Assembly: GCA_017642425.1 (NCBI GenBank)
Contig: JAGCPB010000037.1
Coordinates: 1 to 40,883 of the forward strand
DNA length: 40,883 nucleotides
Origin: Bacteroidaceae bacterium
GTDB taxonomy: Bacteria > Bacteroidota > Bacteroidia > Bacteroidales > Bacteroidaceae
Direction: 5' to 3'
Shown here: in pieces, positions 31,962-40,883 of the stretch
How the letters are laid out: each line of letters begins with the position of its first letter
Numbering within the stretch: the stretch's first letter is position 1
Position numbers and translations under genes: made by a program
Notes under the pieces: generated by a model
The model's database searches: none
What the model was told of the DNA's origin: nothing
What the model saw: the letters and a program-made list of their open reading frames with translations, nothing else

Positions 31962-32140
31962 AGCACTATCTCAATACGTTGTTCTCAAAATGCGCAGAAA
32001 TTTTACTTTTTTCTATCAAATTTCCATAATTCCTGACATTTAGACAGCACATACGGCAAAAATAAAACATCTTGCCACAATTGCATATTTTGCAAACTAT
32101 CAGTAACTTTACAACCATTCAAATGGAAACCAACCTGAAT

Positions 32141-35100
32141 ATGAAACTATCATATTACTTTTCAATAGCGGTGCTGACCGTAGCGGCTGTAATGCCTGCC
32201 CAGGCGCAGATTACCATAAATGAGGTGCTGGCATCAAACGGCAGCATCAATACCGATCCTGATTACGGCACAAATGCAGACTGGATAGAACTGTACAATG
32301 CTGGACAGACCGACGTAAATCTGGGCGGATGGTCAGTTACGGACAATCTGGACAAACCCAAGAAATACATTCTGTCTGACGGTACTACCATCAAAGCCGG
32401 AGGTTATCTGCTGATATGGTGCGATGACATCGGCACCGGACTTCACGCCGCTTTCAAGCTGAGTGCCGACGGTGAGGAGGTGGGACTTTTTGACACTGCC
32501 GGCAAAATGGTTGACAGCATGAGTTTCGGTCCTCAGTATGGCGATATCAGTTTTGGCCGATCCATGGACAACGCCGCAGCAACAGTCTTCTTCATGACCC
32601 CCACTCCCGGTGCCGCCAACACCACCCAGGGCTACACCGGCAGATCCAACCAGCCGGTAATACTGACGCAGGGTGGAGCCTATGCAGGATCAGTTACGGT
32701 AACTGTCACCAATGATCAGGGCGGCGTAGTTTATTATACCACCGATGGTTCAGAGCCTACCAGGGAGTCAAAAGTATACTCTACTCCCCTCACCTTTACC
32801 AAGACTACGGTACTGAGGGCACGCATCCTGGAGGACGGCAAGATGCCGGGTCAGACAAAGACCATGACATACTTCCTCAATAATGAGTTCCAGGGCCACA
32901 GCCTGCCGGTGGTATCGCTGGCAACAGAAAGCGATAATTTCTGGGACTCCGAGCATGGAATTTACGGTTGGACCAACGCTAATAATGAAAAGGCCGATTT
33001 TGAGATTCCGGTAAACATCGAGCTCTATGAGAACAACGGCAGTGACAGGGCTGCATTCAACGAGCCTGCAGGCGTAAAGATAAACGGTCTTTATGCATGG
33101 CAGCTGCCGCAGAAAATGCTTGGAGTATATTTCAAGAAGAAATACGGCGAGAGCAAGCTGTCATACCAGCTGTTCCATGACGATGAGCGCACTGAGTTTG
33201 ATGACTTTGCGCTGCGTGCATCGGGCAATGACTGGAACTATACCATGTTCCGGGACGGCCTTCTGCAACAGGCATGCCGCAGGGGCGGACTCAATCTTGC
33301 CCTGCAGGCTTTCCGTCCGTCGGTGGTATATCTTAACGGAGAATTCCTGGGAATCCACAACATACGCGAGAAAGTCAATGAGGACTATGTAGAAACCCGC
33401 TACGGGCTTGAGTCCGGCACATTTGACATGATTGAAGGCGACCAGAACATTGAAGCCGGCGATATGGTAGAATGGAACCATTACAAGGAACTGTGGCAGA
33501 AAGACCTGAGCGTACAGGCCAATTATGACGCCCTGGCCGCCGTAATGGACGTCGAGAACTTTACTGACTTCATTGTTGCGCAGATATACAGCCACAACAC
33601 ATCGGTCGACCATAATCCTATGGCTTGGAAGCCAAAGGGCGGCGGCGTATGGCGCTGGATTTTTACTGACGGAGACCGTGGTTTCAACAAATATGGCGAT
33701 GACTTTGCAGACTGGTATGCAAAAAAAAGCAACATGCCTTTCGGGTCGATGCTCAAGAATGATGGTTATCGAAAATATTTCTGCAAACGCATCGCCGACC
33801 TCCTGTTCACAGCGTTCAATCCGGAGGAGATACAGCGACAGGTGACAGAGCACGCCAAGGATATAGAGCCGCTTATGGAACAGCAGGTTCAGAGATGGCT
33901 GGGCACCAGCAGTTCCTACAGCGGCAATGCGCTCACATCGACCATGCAATGGCGCAGCAGGATAAGCTATCTGCGGGATTTCTGCAACGGCCGTCCAATA
34001 ATGCTGCTATGGGACTTGAATGAGAACTACGGCACAGGGATACCCGCCATGCTCACCCTGACCGGCAAGTCCGGTTTCAAGTTCAACGGACTCTCCATCG
34101 ATAAGAACAAATGGAGCGGATCATACCCTACCGGTATGGAAATAACCCTTACCGCCGGAGAGCGCGTAGGCTATACGTTCAAGGGTTGGCGTGAGAATGC
34201 CGTTAAGAAGCTGATATCCACCGGCAATAAGTGGAAATATCTTGATGACGGAAGCAGTCCTTCTTCATGGTATGCAGTTTCATTTGATGACTCAGGATGG
34301 AAAACAGGGGCATCGCCTCTGGGATATGCCACAGACAGCAGGATGACGGACCTGATAAAGACTACCGTAAACTACGGCTCAAGCAGTTCCAAATATGTCA
34401 CCACATATTTCCGCCAGAAATTCACTGTCCAGGATGATCCCGAATCATATTTGCAGATAAAGCTCCGCCTTATGCGCGATGACGGCGCGGTTGTTTGGAT
34501 CAACGGAAAGCAAATCATCCGCAGCAACCTCAGGGAGAACTTTGAAGCAAGTCCGCTGGCTGACAACTATGCCGTTCCCAATAATGCCGCTATAAAATAT
34601 CTCACATATGATATCGACCCCTCCTGCCTCCATCAGGGAGAGAACACCATAGCCGTTGAGATTCACCAGACCTCCAGGACCAGCTCGGATATCATAATGG
34701 ACGTTGAGCTTCTGGCTGTACTTAACCAGGCGGCATCGCGCAACAGGTTAGGCGGCCAGACCAGCCCCACAATCAAGCTCACTTTTGATTCCGATATAGC
34801 AGTAGAGGCAATGTATGAGCCTGACGGCCTCAACATGCTTCCGGATACCATATACACCGATATGACCTTACTCAAGTCCAAGTCGCCCTACTATACCGCG
34901 TCCGATGTTACTGTAGCCAAAGGAGCACGCCTGACCATTGAGCCTGGTGTAGAGATAAGGTTTGCACCCAATTCCTGTATGATTGTGCACGGAGGCCTTA
35001 CCGCTCAGGGCACCCGCTCGGACAGCATACGTTTTGTACTCAATCCGCAATATGCCGGGCAGTCCTGGGGAGCGCTTTGCTTTATAAACACTGATTCCAG

Positions 35101-36481
35101 GTCAACACTCAGTTATGCCACCATGACTGATGCCAGCCAGGGTCCACGCCTGTACAACTGTGTGGCTGCCATATCGGCTTTTGGCTGTCAGCAGCTGGTA
35201 CTTGACCATCTGAACATAACGGATGTGACCAGTAATCCCATCGCGGCCCGTTACAGTGACGTGACGCTCACAAACAGCATAATACACAGCCGTGTTACCG
35301 GTGACCTTATAAACATCAAGTACGGCAAGGGACGCGTGGAGCATTGCACGTTCATTGGCAATGACCAGGTTGACACTGATGCCATTGACTTTGATGGCAT
35401 AAACGGCGGAATCATCAGGGATGTGGTGGCTCACCACTTCCTTGGTGACAACAGTGACGCCGTTGATATAGGCGAGCAGGCACTGGGCGTGGTCATTGAC
35501 AGCCTTATGGCATACAATATAACCGACAAAGGCATAAGCGTGGGACAGCGCTCAACCGTAAAAGTGAGCAACTCAACATTCATCCAGACCAACATGGGCA
35601 TCGCCGTAAAGGACTCATGTCATGCCGATGTTGACAGATGCACGTTTTTTGCCGTAGCAACTCCGGTAGCCTGCTATGAGAAGGTCGAAGGCCGTCTTGG
35701 CGGAAATGCCGTGGTAAATGAATGTATACTCTCCAATAGCTATGACCAGACATACCAATGTGATGCCAGGTCCAGCATCAGGTTCAGCGGATCGCTATCG
35801 GACGGTGATACGCTCTCCGTCGGCAACCTGTACGGCGACCCGCAGTTTACATCGGCTACGGATTTTCTGTTGACGCCAGCAAACCTTAATATTGGCTCTC
35901 TGTACATGCCTGAGACACCGCAGAAGGAACCCGTCATAAGTGAAATCTGCTACCACCCCAAACTTGATTCCGAATCCGAGTACATAAGGATTTACAATCC
36001 AGCCGATGCACCCTTTGACATAAGCGGATACATACTGAGCCAGGCCTTTGACTTTACATTCCCTCAAGGAAGCCTGATTCCGGCACACGGAAGCGCCTAC
36101 ATTGCTGCCAACGCCTCCAAGCTCACACCTAAAGTCAATGGTGAGCAGGTATGGCAGTGGACCGATGGAAAACTCTCCAACAACGGTGAGTCTATTCGTC
36201 TTAGCAATGCAGCGGGCATAGTCGTTGACCAAGTGAGCTACATGAGTGTGGCTCCATGGCCTGTATCGGAACAATCGGGCACAACGGTACTGCTTCTGCG
36301 TGACCTTAATGCCGATAACCACCTTGTTGCCAACTGGAGCCTGAAACAGTATCCCGATGATGTAGAGCTGATACCGGCGGTACCCGGTACGGATATGATT
36401 TATGACCTCAACGGACGCGCAATAGATGGACAGCCCCGTGGCTTAGTGATTATTAACGGCAAGTTATATTTCTACAAATAG
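32141..36481 (+). CDS. Large secreted protein with lamin-tail, CotH kinase-like and beta-helix domains
   Basis: From ATG 32141 the protein has 1446 residues, starting with a signal peptide (MKLSYYFSIAVLTVAAVMPAQA). Met at 32123 is an alternative start. Domains in order: a lamin-tail domain (about 24-150, INEVLASNG...WIELYN), a chitobiase/FN3-like module (VYYTTDGSEPTRESKVYSTP), a CotH domain (about 250-560, with IFTDGDRGFNKY and Asp510/Asp512), a galactose-binding-like segment with YAVSFDDSGWKTGASPLGY, a right-handed beta-helix (about 910-1220), and a second lamin-tail domain (about 1263-1390, ISEICYHP). The C-terminal tail, with DLNGRAI and GKLYFYK, resembles short Bacteroidales export tails. 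CotH proteins can be atypical protein kinases or structural coat factors. A surface or extracellular role is likely; the substrate is unknown. TAACTTTA at 32103-32110 is a possible -7 box. Confidence 0.85.
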   Translation: MKLSYYFSIAVLTVAAVMPAQAQITINEVLASNGSINTDPDYGTNADWIELYNAGQTDVNLGGWSVTDNLDKPKKYILSDGTTIKAGGYLLIWCDDIGTGLHAAFKLSADGEEVGLFDTAGKMVDSMSFGPQYGDISFGRSMDNAAATVFFMTPTPGAANTTQGYTGRSNQPVILTQGGAYAGSVTVTVTNDQGGVVYYTTDGSEPTRESKVYSTPLTFTKTTVLRARILEDGKMPGQTKTMTYFLNNEFQGHSLPVVSLATESDNFWDSEHGIYGWTNANNEKADFEIPVNIELYENNGSDRAAFNEPAGVKINGLYAWQLPQKMLGVYFKKKYGESKLSYQLFHDDERTEFDDFALRASGNDWNYTMFRDGLLQQACRRGGLNLALQAFRPSVVYLNGEFLGIHNIREKVNEDYVETRYGLESGTFDMIEGDQNIEAGDMVEWNHYKELWQKDLSVQANYDALAAVMDVENFTDFIVAQIYSHNTSVDHNPMAWKPKGGGVWRWIFTDGDRGFNKYGDDFADWYAKKSNMPFGSMLKNDGYRKYFCKRIADLLFTAFNPEEIQRQVTEHAKDIEPLMEQQVQRWLGTSSSYSGNALTSTMQWRSRISYLRDFCNGRPIMLLWDLNENYGTGIPAMLTLTGKSGFKFNGLSIDKNKWSGSYPTGMEITLTAGERVGYTFKGWRENAVKKLISTGNKWKYLDDGSSPSSWYAVSFDDSGWKTGASPLGYATDSRMTDLIKTTVNYGSSSSKYVTTYFRQKFTVQDDPESYLQIKLRLMRDDGAVVWINGKQIIRSNLRENFEASPLADNYAVPNNAAIKYLTYDIDPSCLHQGENTIAVEIHQTSRTSSDIIMDVELLAVLNQAASRNRLGGQTSPTIKLTFDSDIAVEAMYEPDGLNMLPDTIYTDMTLLKSKSPYYTASDVTVAKGARLTIEPGVEIRFAPNSCMIVHGGLTAQGTRSDSIRFVLNPQYAGQSWGALCFINTDSRSTLSYATMTDASQGPRLYNCVAAISAFGCQQLVLDHLNITDVTSNPIAARYSDVTLTNSIIHSRVTGDLINIKYGKGRVEHCTFIGNDQVDTDAIDFDGINGGIIRDVVAHHFLGDNSDAVDIGEQALGVVIDSLMAYNITDKGISVGQRSTVKVSNSTFIQTNMGIAVKDSCHADVDRCTFFAVATPVACYEKVEGRLGGNAVVNECILSNSYDQTYQCDARSSIRFSGSLSDGDTLSVGNLYGDPQFTSATDFLLTPANLNIGSLYMPETPQKEPVISEICYHPKLDSESEYIRIYNPADAPFDISGYILSQAFDFTFPQGSLIPAHGSAYIAANASKLTPKVNGEQVWQWTDGKLSNNGESIRLSNAAGIVVDQVSYMSVAPWPVSEQSGTTVLLLRDLNADNHLVANWSLKQYPDDVELIPAVPGTDMIYDLNGRAIDGQPRGLVIINGKLYFYK

Positions 36482-36502
36482 CAAGTTTTTTGCAATTTGT
36501 CC

Positions 36503-38200
<1,698 letters not shown>

Positions 38201-38227
38201 CGATATAATCAAATAAATGACAAATTG

Positions 38228-39460
38228 TCACTTCTTATTTGGAGTCAGCCTATACATTGCCACATCGTGGCCGGGAACCGTAACCTTAAGGGCTTTCTTG
38301 GTGTTACCCACCTTGGCCTTCTTGGCATTCTGCTCCCACAGATTCTCTATATTATAGGTAATGGCATCAAAAGATGTGGAGAGATGGCTCACCTCATCAT
38401 CGGTCAGGTTGTAATCCTGCCAGTTTATGTTGCACTCCACGGGCTCAGTGCTGCGGTTAAGCAGGCAGAATGCCCAATCGCCGTTCTCCAGCGGCTTGAA
38501 CCAATACTCTATCTCGTTCTCGGTCTTGTAACGCAGTCCCTGCACTCCCAGCTTGTCCTGGTCAATTGCAATGACTTTCTTGTTCAGGATGATGGCGCGG
38601 GTCTCATCGGTCATCTTAGAGAGGTCATTGCCCAGAATAAGCGGAGCGGCCATCATGCACCACATGCTGAAATGGGCGCGGTCCTCATTTACGCTCATGC
38701 CGTTGCCAACCTCAAGCATATCGGGATCGTTCCAGTGGCCCGGGCCTGCGTACTTGCGCAGAGGAGCGTTCTGGTCAATGATACTCAATACCGTCTGCCC
38801 CCAGCCGCGCTGACGCGGGTTACCGGCAAAACGGGCTGTGATATCGCCGGTGGTACGCCATGAATGACCCACATTCTCTGCCCATTCCCAGGGCTTGTTG
38901 GTACCCCACTCGCACATACTGAACAGTATGGGGCGGCCTGCGGCACGCAGAGCGTCACGCATCAGGGCGTATGCGCCGCGCGGGTTTATGTTCTCGCTCG
39001 AGCACCAGTCATATTTAAGATAGTCTATTCCCCAGCGGGCATACTGCAGTGCATCCTGATATTCGTGACCGAAACTGCCGGTACGGCCTGCACAGGTCTT
39101 GCGTCCTGCATCAGAATAGATACCCAGTTTCATACCTTTTGAGTGTACATAATCAGCCAGGGCCTCTATTCCTGAAGGGAATGTCTTGGGATCGGGCTGC
39201 ACAAAGCCGTCGGCATCACGCTCGCCGTGCCAGCAGTCATCCATGTTAAGGTAAATGTATCCTGCATCCACCAAACCTTCGGCCACCATGGCATCGGCCT
39301 GCTCGCGTATAAGTTTCTCACTTATGTTCTGTCCGAACTTGTTCCAGCTGTTCCATCCCATCTGAGGGGTATCGGCCAGACCTTCCCATTTTTGTGCCAT
39401 GCCCCATACAGGAACCAGTGCAATGGCTGCCACAAGCAGCATTCTAGTAAGTTTTCTCAT
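38228..39460 (-). CDS. GH27 alpha-galactosidase, secreted
   Basis: From ATG 39460 the protein has 410 residues with a signal peptide (MRKLTRMLLVAAIALVPVWGMAQ). It is a clan-D (beta/alpha)8 enzyme that removes terminal alpha-galactose from oligosaccharides and plant galactomannans. TPQMGWNSWN opens the barrel and LNMDDCWHGERD is the conserved sugar-binding strand. YLKYDWC has the nucleophile Asp151 and SWRTTGDI the acid/base Asp206. A C-terminal antiparallel beta domain follows from about residue 310. Upstream in-frame codons overlap the -7 box and are excluded. The substrate beyond alpha-galactosides cannot be told. Confidence 0.93.
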   Translation of the reverse strand: MRKLTRMLLVAAIALVPVWGMAQKWEGLADTPQMGWNSWNKFGQNISEKLIREQADAMVAEGLVDAGYIYLNMDDCWHGERDADGFVQPDPKTFPSGIEALADYVHSKGMKLGIYSDAGRKTCAGRTGSFGHEYQDALQYARWGIDYLKYDWCSSENINPRGAYALMRDALRAAGRPILFSMCEWGTNKPWEWAENVGHSWRTTGDITARFAGNPRQRGWGQTVLSIIDQNAPLRKYAGPGHWNDPDMLEVGNGMSVNEDRAHFSMWCMMAAPLILGNDLSKMTDETRAIILNKKVIAIDQDKLGVQGLRYKTENEIEYWFKPLENGDWAFCLLNRSTEPVECNINWQDYNLTDDEVSHLSTSFDAITYNIENLWEQNAKKAKVGNTKKALKVTVPGHDVAMYRLTPNKK

Positions 39461-39496
39461 AATAATCATATTGTTAAGGTTATGTTTCTTATGCCA

Positions 39497-39504
39497 CAAA
39501 AGTA
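39497..39504 (-). promoter_or_regulatory. -7 box of the alpha-galactosidase gene
   Basis: TACTTTTG on the minus strand is an exact TAnnTTTG, 36 bases before ATG 39460. It overlaps the first in-frame ATG (39499), so that start is not usable from this promoter. Confidence 0.6.
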
Positions 39505-39569
39505 GCGGAAATGATTCCCATACACTAATATTTTCACCTAAAAAATAAGAACATTCGGTTTTTATACGT

Positions 39570-39577
39570 TATATTTG
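39570..39577 (+). promoter_or_regulatory. -7 box of the lipocalin-like lipoprotein gene
   Basis: TATATTTG is an exact TAnnTTTG, 31 bases before the ATG at 39609. No -33 box at the usual distance is clear. Confidence 0.58.
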
Positions 39578-39608
39578 ACCCCAGTTTTTAACCTAAAACA
39601 ACTTAATT

Positions 39609-40583
39609 ATGAGCAAAATTGAAAGGATTATCTTTAAATCCGGCATTCTGGCAATCGTCGCATTTATGACAGTGCTGTCATTCTCATCATGCGACAAAGA
39701 TGATGATGGAACAACCAAGGTTGATGATAATGCCATTCTGGGAACGTGGAGAATGATTGGCGAGGATTATCATCCTGCCATAGCCACATTCAAGTCAAAC
39801 GGCGAGTACGAATGGGAATGGGGAGGCATTACAGGCCTTAAGGACAACGGAACCTACACAATGAAAGACGGTGTCATAACAATGACCATCAAGGAGCGTT
39901 GGGAATGTGAGACCGACTGGAAAGACCAACAGATAGTACACGGTGACTGGACAAAAATCACCGAGATTGACCCTGAAGACCCCACCACAAGAGTCTGCAC
40001 CGTCTACACCGTGCAGGAGAGTTTCCTTATCTGGAATTTTGGCGGTGACTATTTTTACAGACCTGACACTGAATACGGCTACACTGAGTACAATGCCGTA
40101 ATTTTCATGCTAAATGACAAATACCAGGAGCCCAATATCAATATTGACCCGAATCTGGTTAAGGGTGAATGGATATCCACTGATTCTGAAGGAAAACTGG
40201 ACGGCCGTGTTATAATTGAAGGAAACAACTATACCGCATACAGCGCTTTCCCGTTGAGCTTGCAGGATGAAGGAGGCGAATGGATTGAAGTGCTTGTCTC
40301 AACTAAAATCACAGGTACATACCGGTTTGACAGAGGGTTCTTTATGTTAAACATGAGCAAGTATGAAAGATCATATGAGTATCAGGGATATGACAGGCAA
40401 ACCGGAAGGAGTTTATATGAATACTCAACTGTAAATCCCAACACCCTTGAAGCAGAAGAATGGATTGTATCCGAAGAGTATGAAAACATGGAACCGGAAC
40501 AGATTATGGTCTATGTTTATGGCAACAACCTGTTCTTCCAGCAAGAAGGCGACCGTGAAGCCACAGTTTACAAGAAGAAATAA
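39609..40583 (+). CDS. Lipoprotein with two lipocalin-like domains
   Basis: The 324-residue protein has a signal peptide with lipobox SFSSC followed by DKDDDG, the acidic stretch typical of surface-exposed Bacteroidales lipoproteins. Two repeats start with a GTW/GEW motif: ILGTWRMIGED near 43 and VKGEWISTDSEGK near 184. Each is followed by a strand pattern ending in NGTYTMKDGVITMTI or GTYRFDRGFFMLNM. This fits tandem lipocalin-like (DUF4923/lipocalin_4-type) barrels. The ligand is unknown. A strong intrinsic terminator lies 25 bases after the stop, so the gene appears monocistronic. Confidence 0.75.
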   Translation: MSKIERIIFKSGILAIVAFMTVLSFSSCDKDDDGTTKVDDNAILGTWRMIGEDYHPAIATFKSNGEYEWEWGGITGLKDNGTYTMKDGVITMTIKERWECETDWKDQQIVHGDWTKITEIDPEDPTTRVCTVYTVQESFLIWNFGGDYFYRPDTEYGYTEYNAVIFMLNDKYQEPNINIDPNLVKGEWISTDSEGKLDGRVIIEGNNYTAYSAFPLSLQDEGGEWIEVLVSTKITGTYRFDRGFFMLNMSKYERSYEYQGYDRQTGRSLYEYSTVNPNTLEAEEWIVSEEYENMEPEQIMVYVYGNNLFFQQEGDREATVYKKK

Positions 40584-40607
40584 TACTTCACTGTAACAAC
40601 GCGTATA

Positions 40608-40649
40608 AAAAATCAACCCCGCCTGCATCTGCGAGCGGGGTTGGTTTTT
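40608..40649 (+). terminator. Intrinsic terminator after the lipocalin-like lipoprotein gene
   Basis: AAAAATCAACCCCGC (40608-40622) and GCGGGGTTGGTTTTT (40635-40649) form a 15-bp stem with one U-G and a 12-base loop. The A and T runs make it usable from either strand. Confidence 0.9.
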
Positions 40650-40660
40650 GAAAATAGTAC

Positions 40661-40675
40661 AAAAGGGGTCAGACC
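40661..40675. repeat. REP-like GGGGTCAGACC motif
   Basis: AAAAGGGGTCAGACC contains the GGTC-A-GACC palindrome and is related to AAAAAGGGGACAGTCC at 26002-26017. It looks like a half REP element. The rest of 40676-40771 shows nothing recognisable. Confidence 0.4.
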
Positions 40676-40771
40676 TAGGGTGTTAAGTTAACTTTAATCT
40701 TTTTTCTCGGTTTTTGCCAACAATTCCATCTAATTATTCTTACAAAAATGATAAAATTATCGGCTTAAATA

Positions 40772-40803
40772 TTTGTTTATATCACTGATTATTAGTAACT
40801 TTA
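40772..40803 (+). promoter_or_regulatory. Promoter of the gene at the right edge
   Basis: TTTG (40772-40775), a 20-base spacer and TAACTTTA (40796-40803, one mismatch to TAnnTTTG). The ATG follows 24 bases later. Confidence 0.55.
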
Positions 40804-40827
40804 TATAGTTATTAAACATCTAAAAAT

Positions 40828-40883
40828 ATGGCAAATATTGACAAGACGGACGAGAATAAGGAGCTAAAACGCCAGTTAAGGCA
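40828..40883 (+). CDS. Start of a gene cut by the right window edge
   Basis: ATG at 40828 opens MANIDKTDENKELKRQLR and the frame runs off the window after 18 full codons. The hydrophilic, charged start without a signal peptide suggests a cytoplasmic protein. It is too short to classify. The promoter and spacing support the start. Confidence 0.5.
   Translation, partial: MANIDKTDENKELKRQLR

Noticed and set aside
33161-33949. 262-codon open frame opposite the CotH domain
   Set aside because: It is antisense to a well-supported domain and has no promoter or family similarity.

Overview
The window reads as chromosomal DNA of a member of the Bacteroidales (Bacteroidota). The evidence is the large number of exact or near-exact TAnnTTTG -7 boxes, several with a TTTG-like -33 box about 20 bases upstream, the near absence of strong Shine-Dalgarno sequences, lipoproteins and outer-membrane proteins of Bacteroidales type, a type III glutamine synthetase, a CotH/lamin-tail surface protein and the DapL route to lysine. 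The genus cannot be fixed from sequence alone. No rRNA, tRNA, CRISPR array, transposase or phage gene was seen.

Layout. 1-2347: a truncated DUF4419 protein, then a divergent membrane protein overlapping a small XRE regulator. 2349-18661, all on the minus strand: a 16-kb nitrogen-assimilation run, in transcription order asnB, glnN (GSIII), gltB, gltD, dapF, dapL, carA, carB. It covers ammonia capture (GS/GOGAT), amide transfer to asparagine and carbamoyl phosphate, and glutamate use for diaminopimelate. From gltB to carB the gaps are 0-19 bases or the genes overlap. 18700-18931: the asnB leader. 19037-22373: an inverted-repeat region and an AT-richer helicase-nuclease gene that looks like a defence gene. 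22385-24377: HigA-like regulator, DUF3795 protein, lipoprotein and a hypothetical protein. 24379-25881: a second glutamine synthetase. 26178-29224: mtgA, a small membrane protein, a secreted nuclease lipoprotein and a secreted tyrosine-phosphatase-like protein. 29228-31922 (minus): glnK, amtB and an outer-membrane protein behind a second leader. 32141-40583: CotH surface protein, pyrG, GH27 alpha-galactosidase and a lipocalin-like lipoprotein. A gene start is cut by the right edge.

Main discovery. The transcripts of asnB and of glnK-amtB, 13 kb apart, begin with homologous leaders. Each has a promoter with the shared core GTGCTTAnnTTTGC, a short ORF of 35 or 38 codons with an uninterrupted run of 14 or 13 Asn/Gln codons, and then a long intrinsic terminator hairpin ending in eight U residues before the structural gene. 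Segments at the end of each short ORF can pair with the 5' arm of the terminator, and a conserved upstream segment can pair with that antiterminator segment. This is the architecture of a trp/his-type ribosome-mediated attenuator, here apparently sensing charged tRNA-Asn and/or tRNA-Gln. It would link amide-amino-acid supply to asparagine synthesis and ammonium uptake. I know of no description of such an Asn/Gln attenuator in Bacteroidota, though I could not search.

Other points of interest are a 5'-terminal hairpin that buries the pyrG start codon, a WYL-like/SF1 helicase/PD-(D/E)XK fusion, an internally duplicated membrane protein paired with an XRE regulator, operator-like palindromes at two promoters, and a structured RNA segment between amtB and the next gene.
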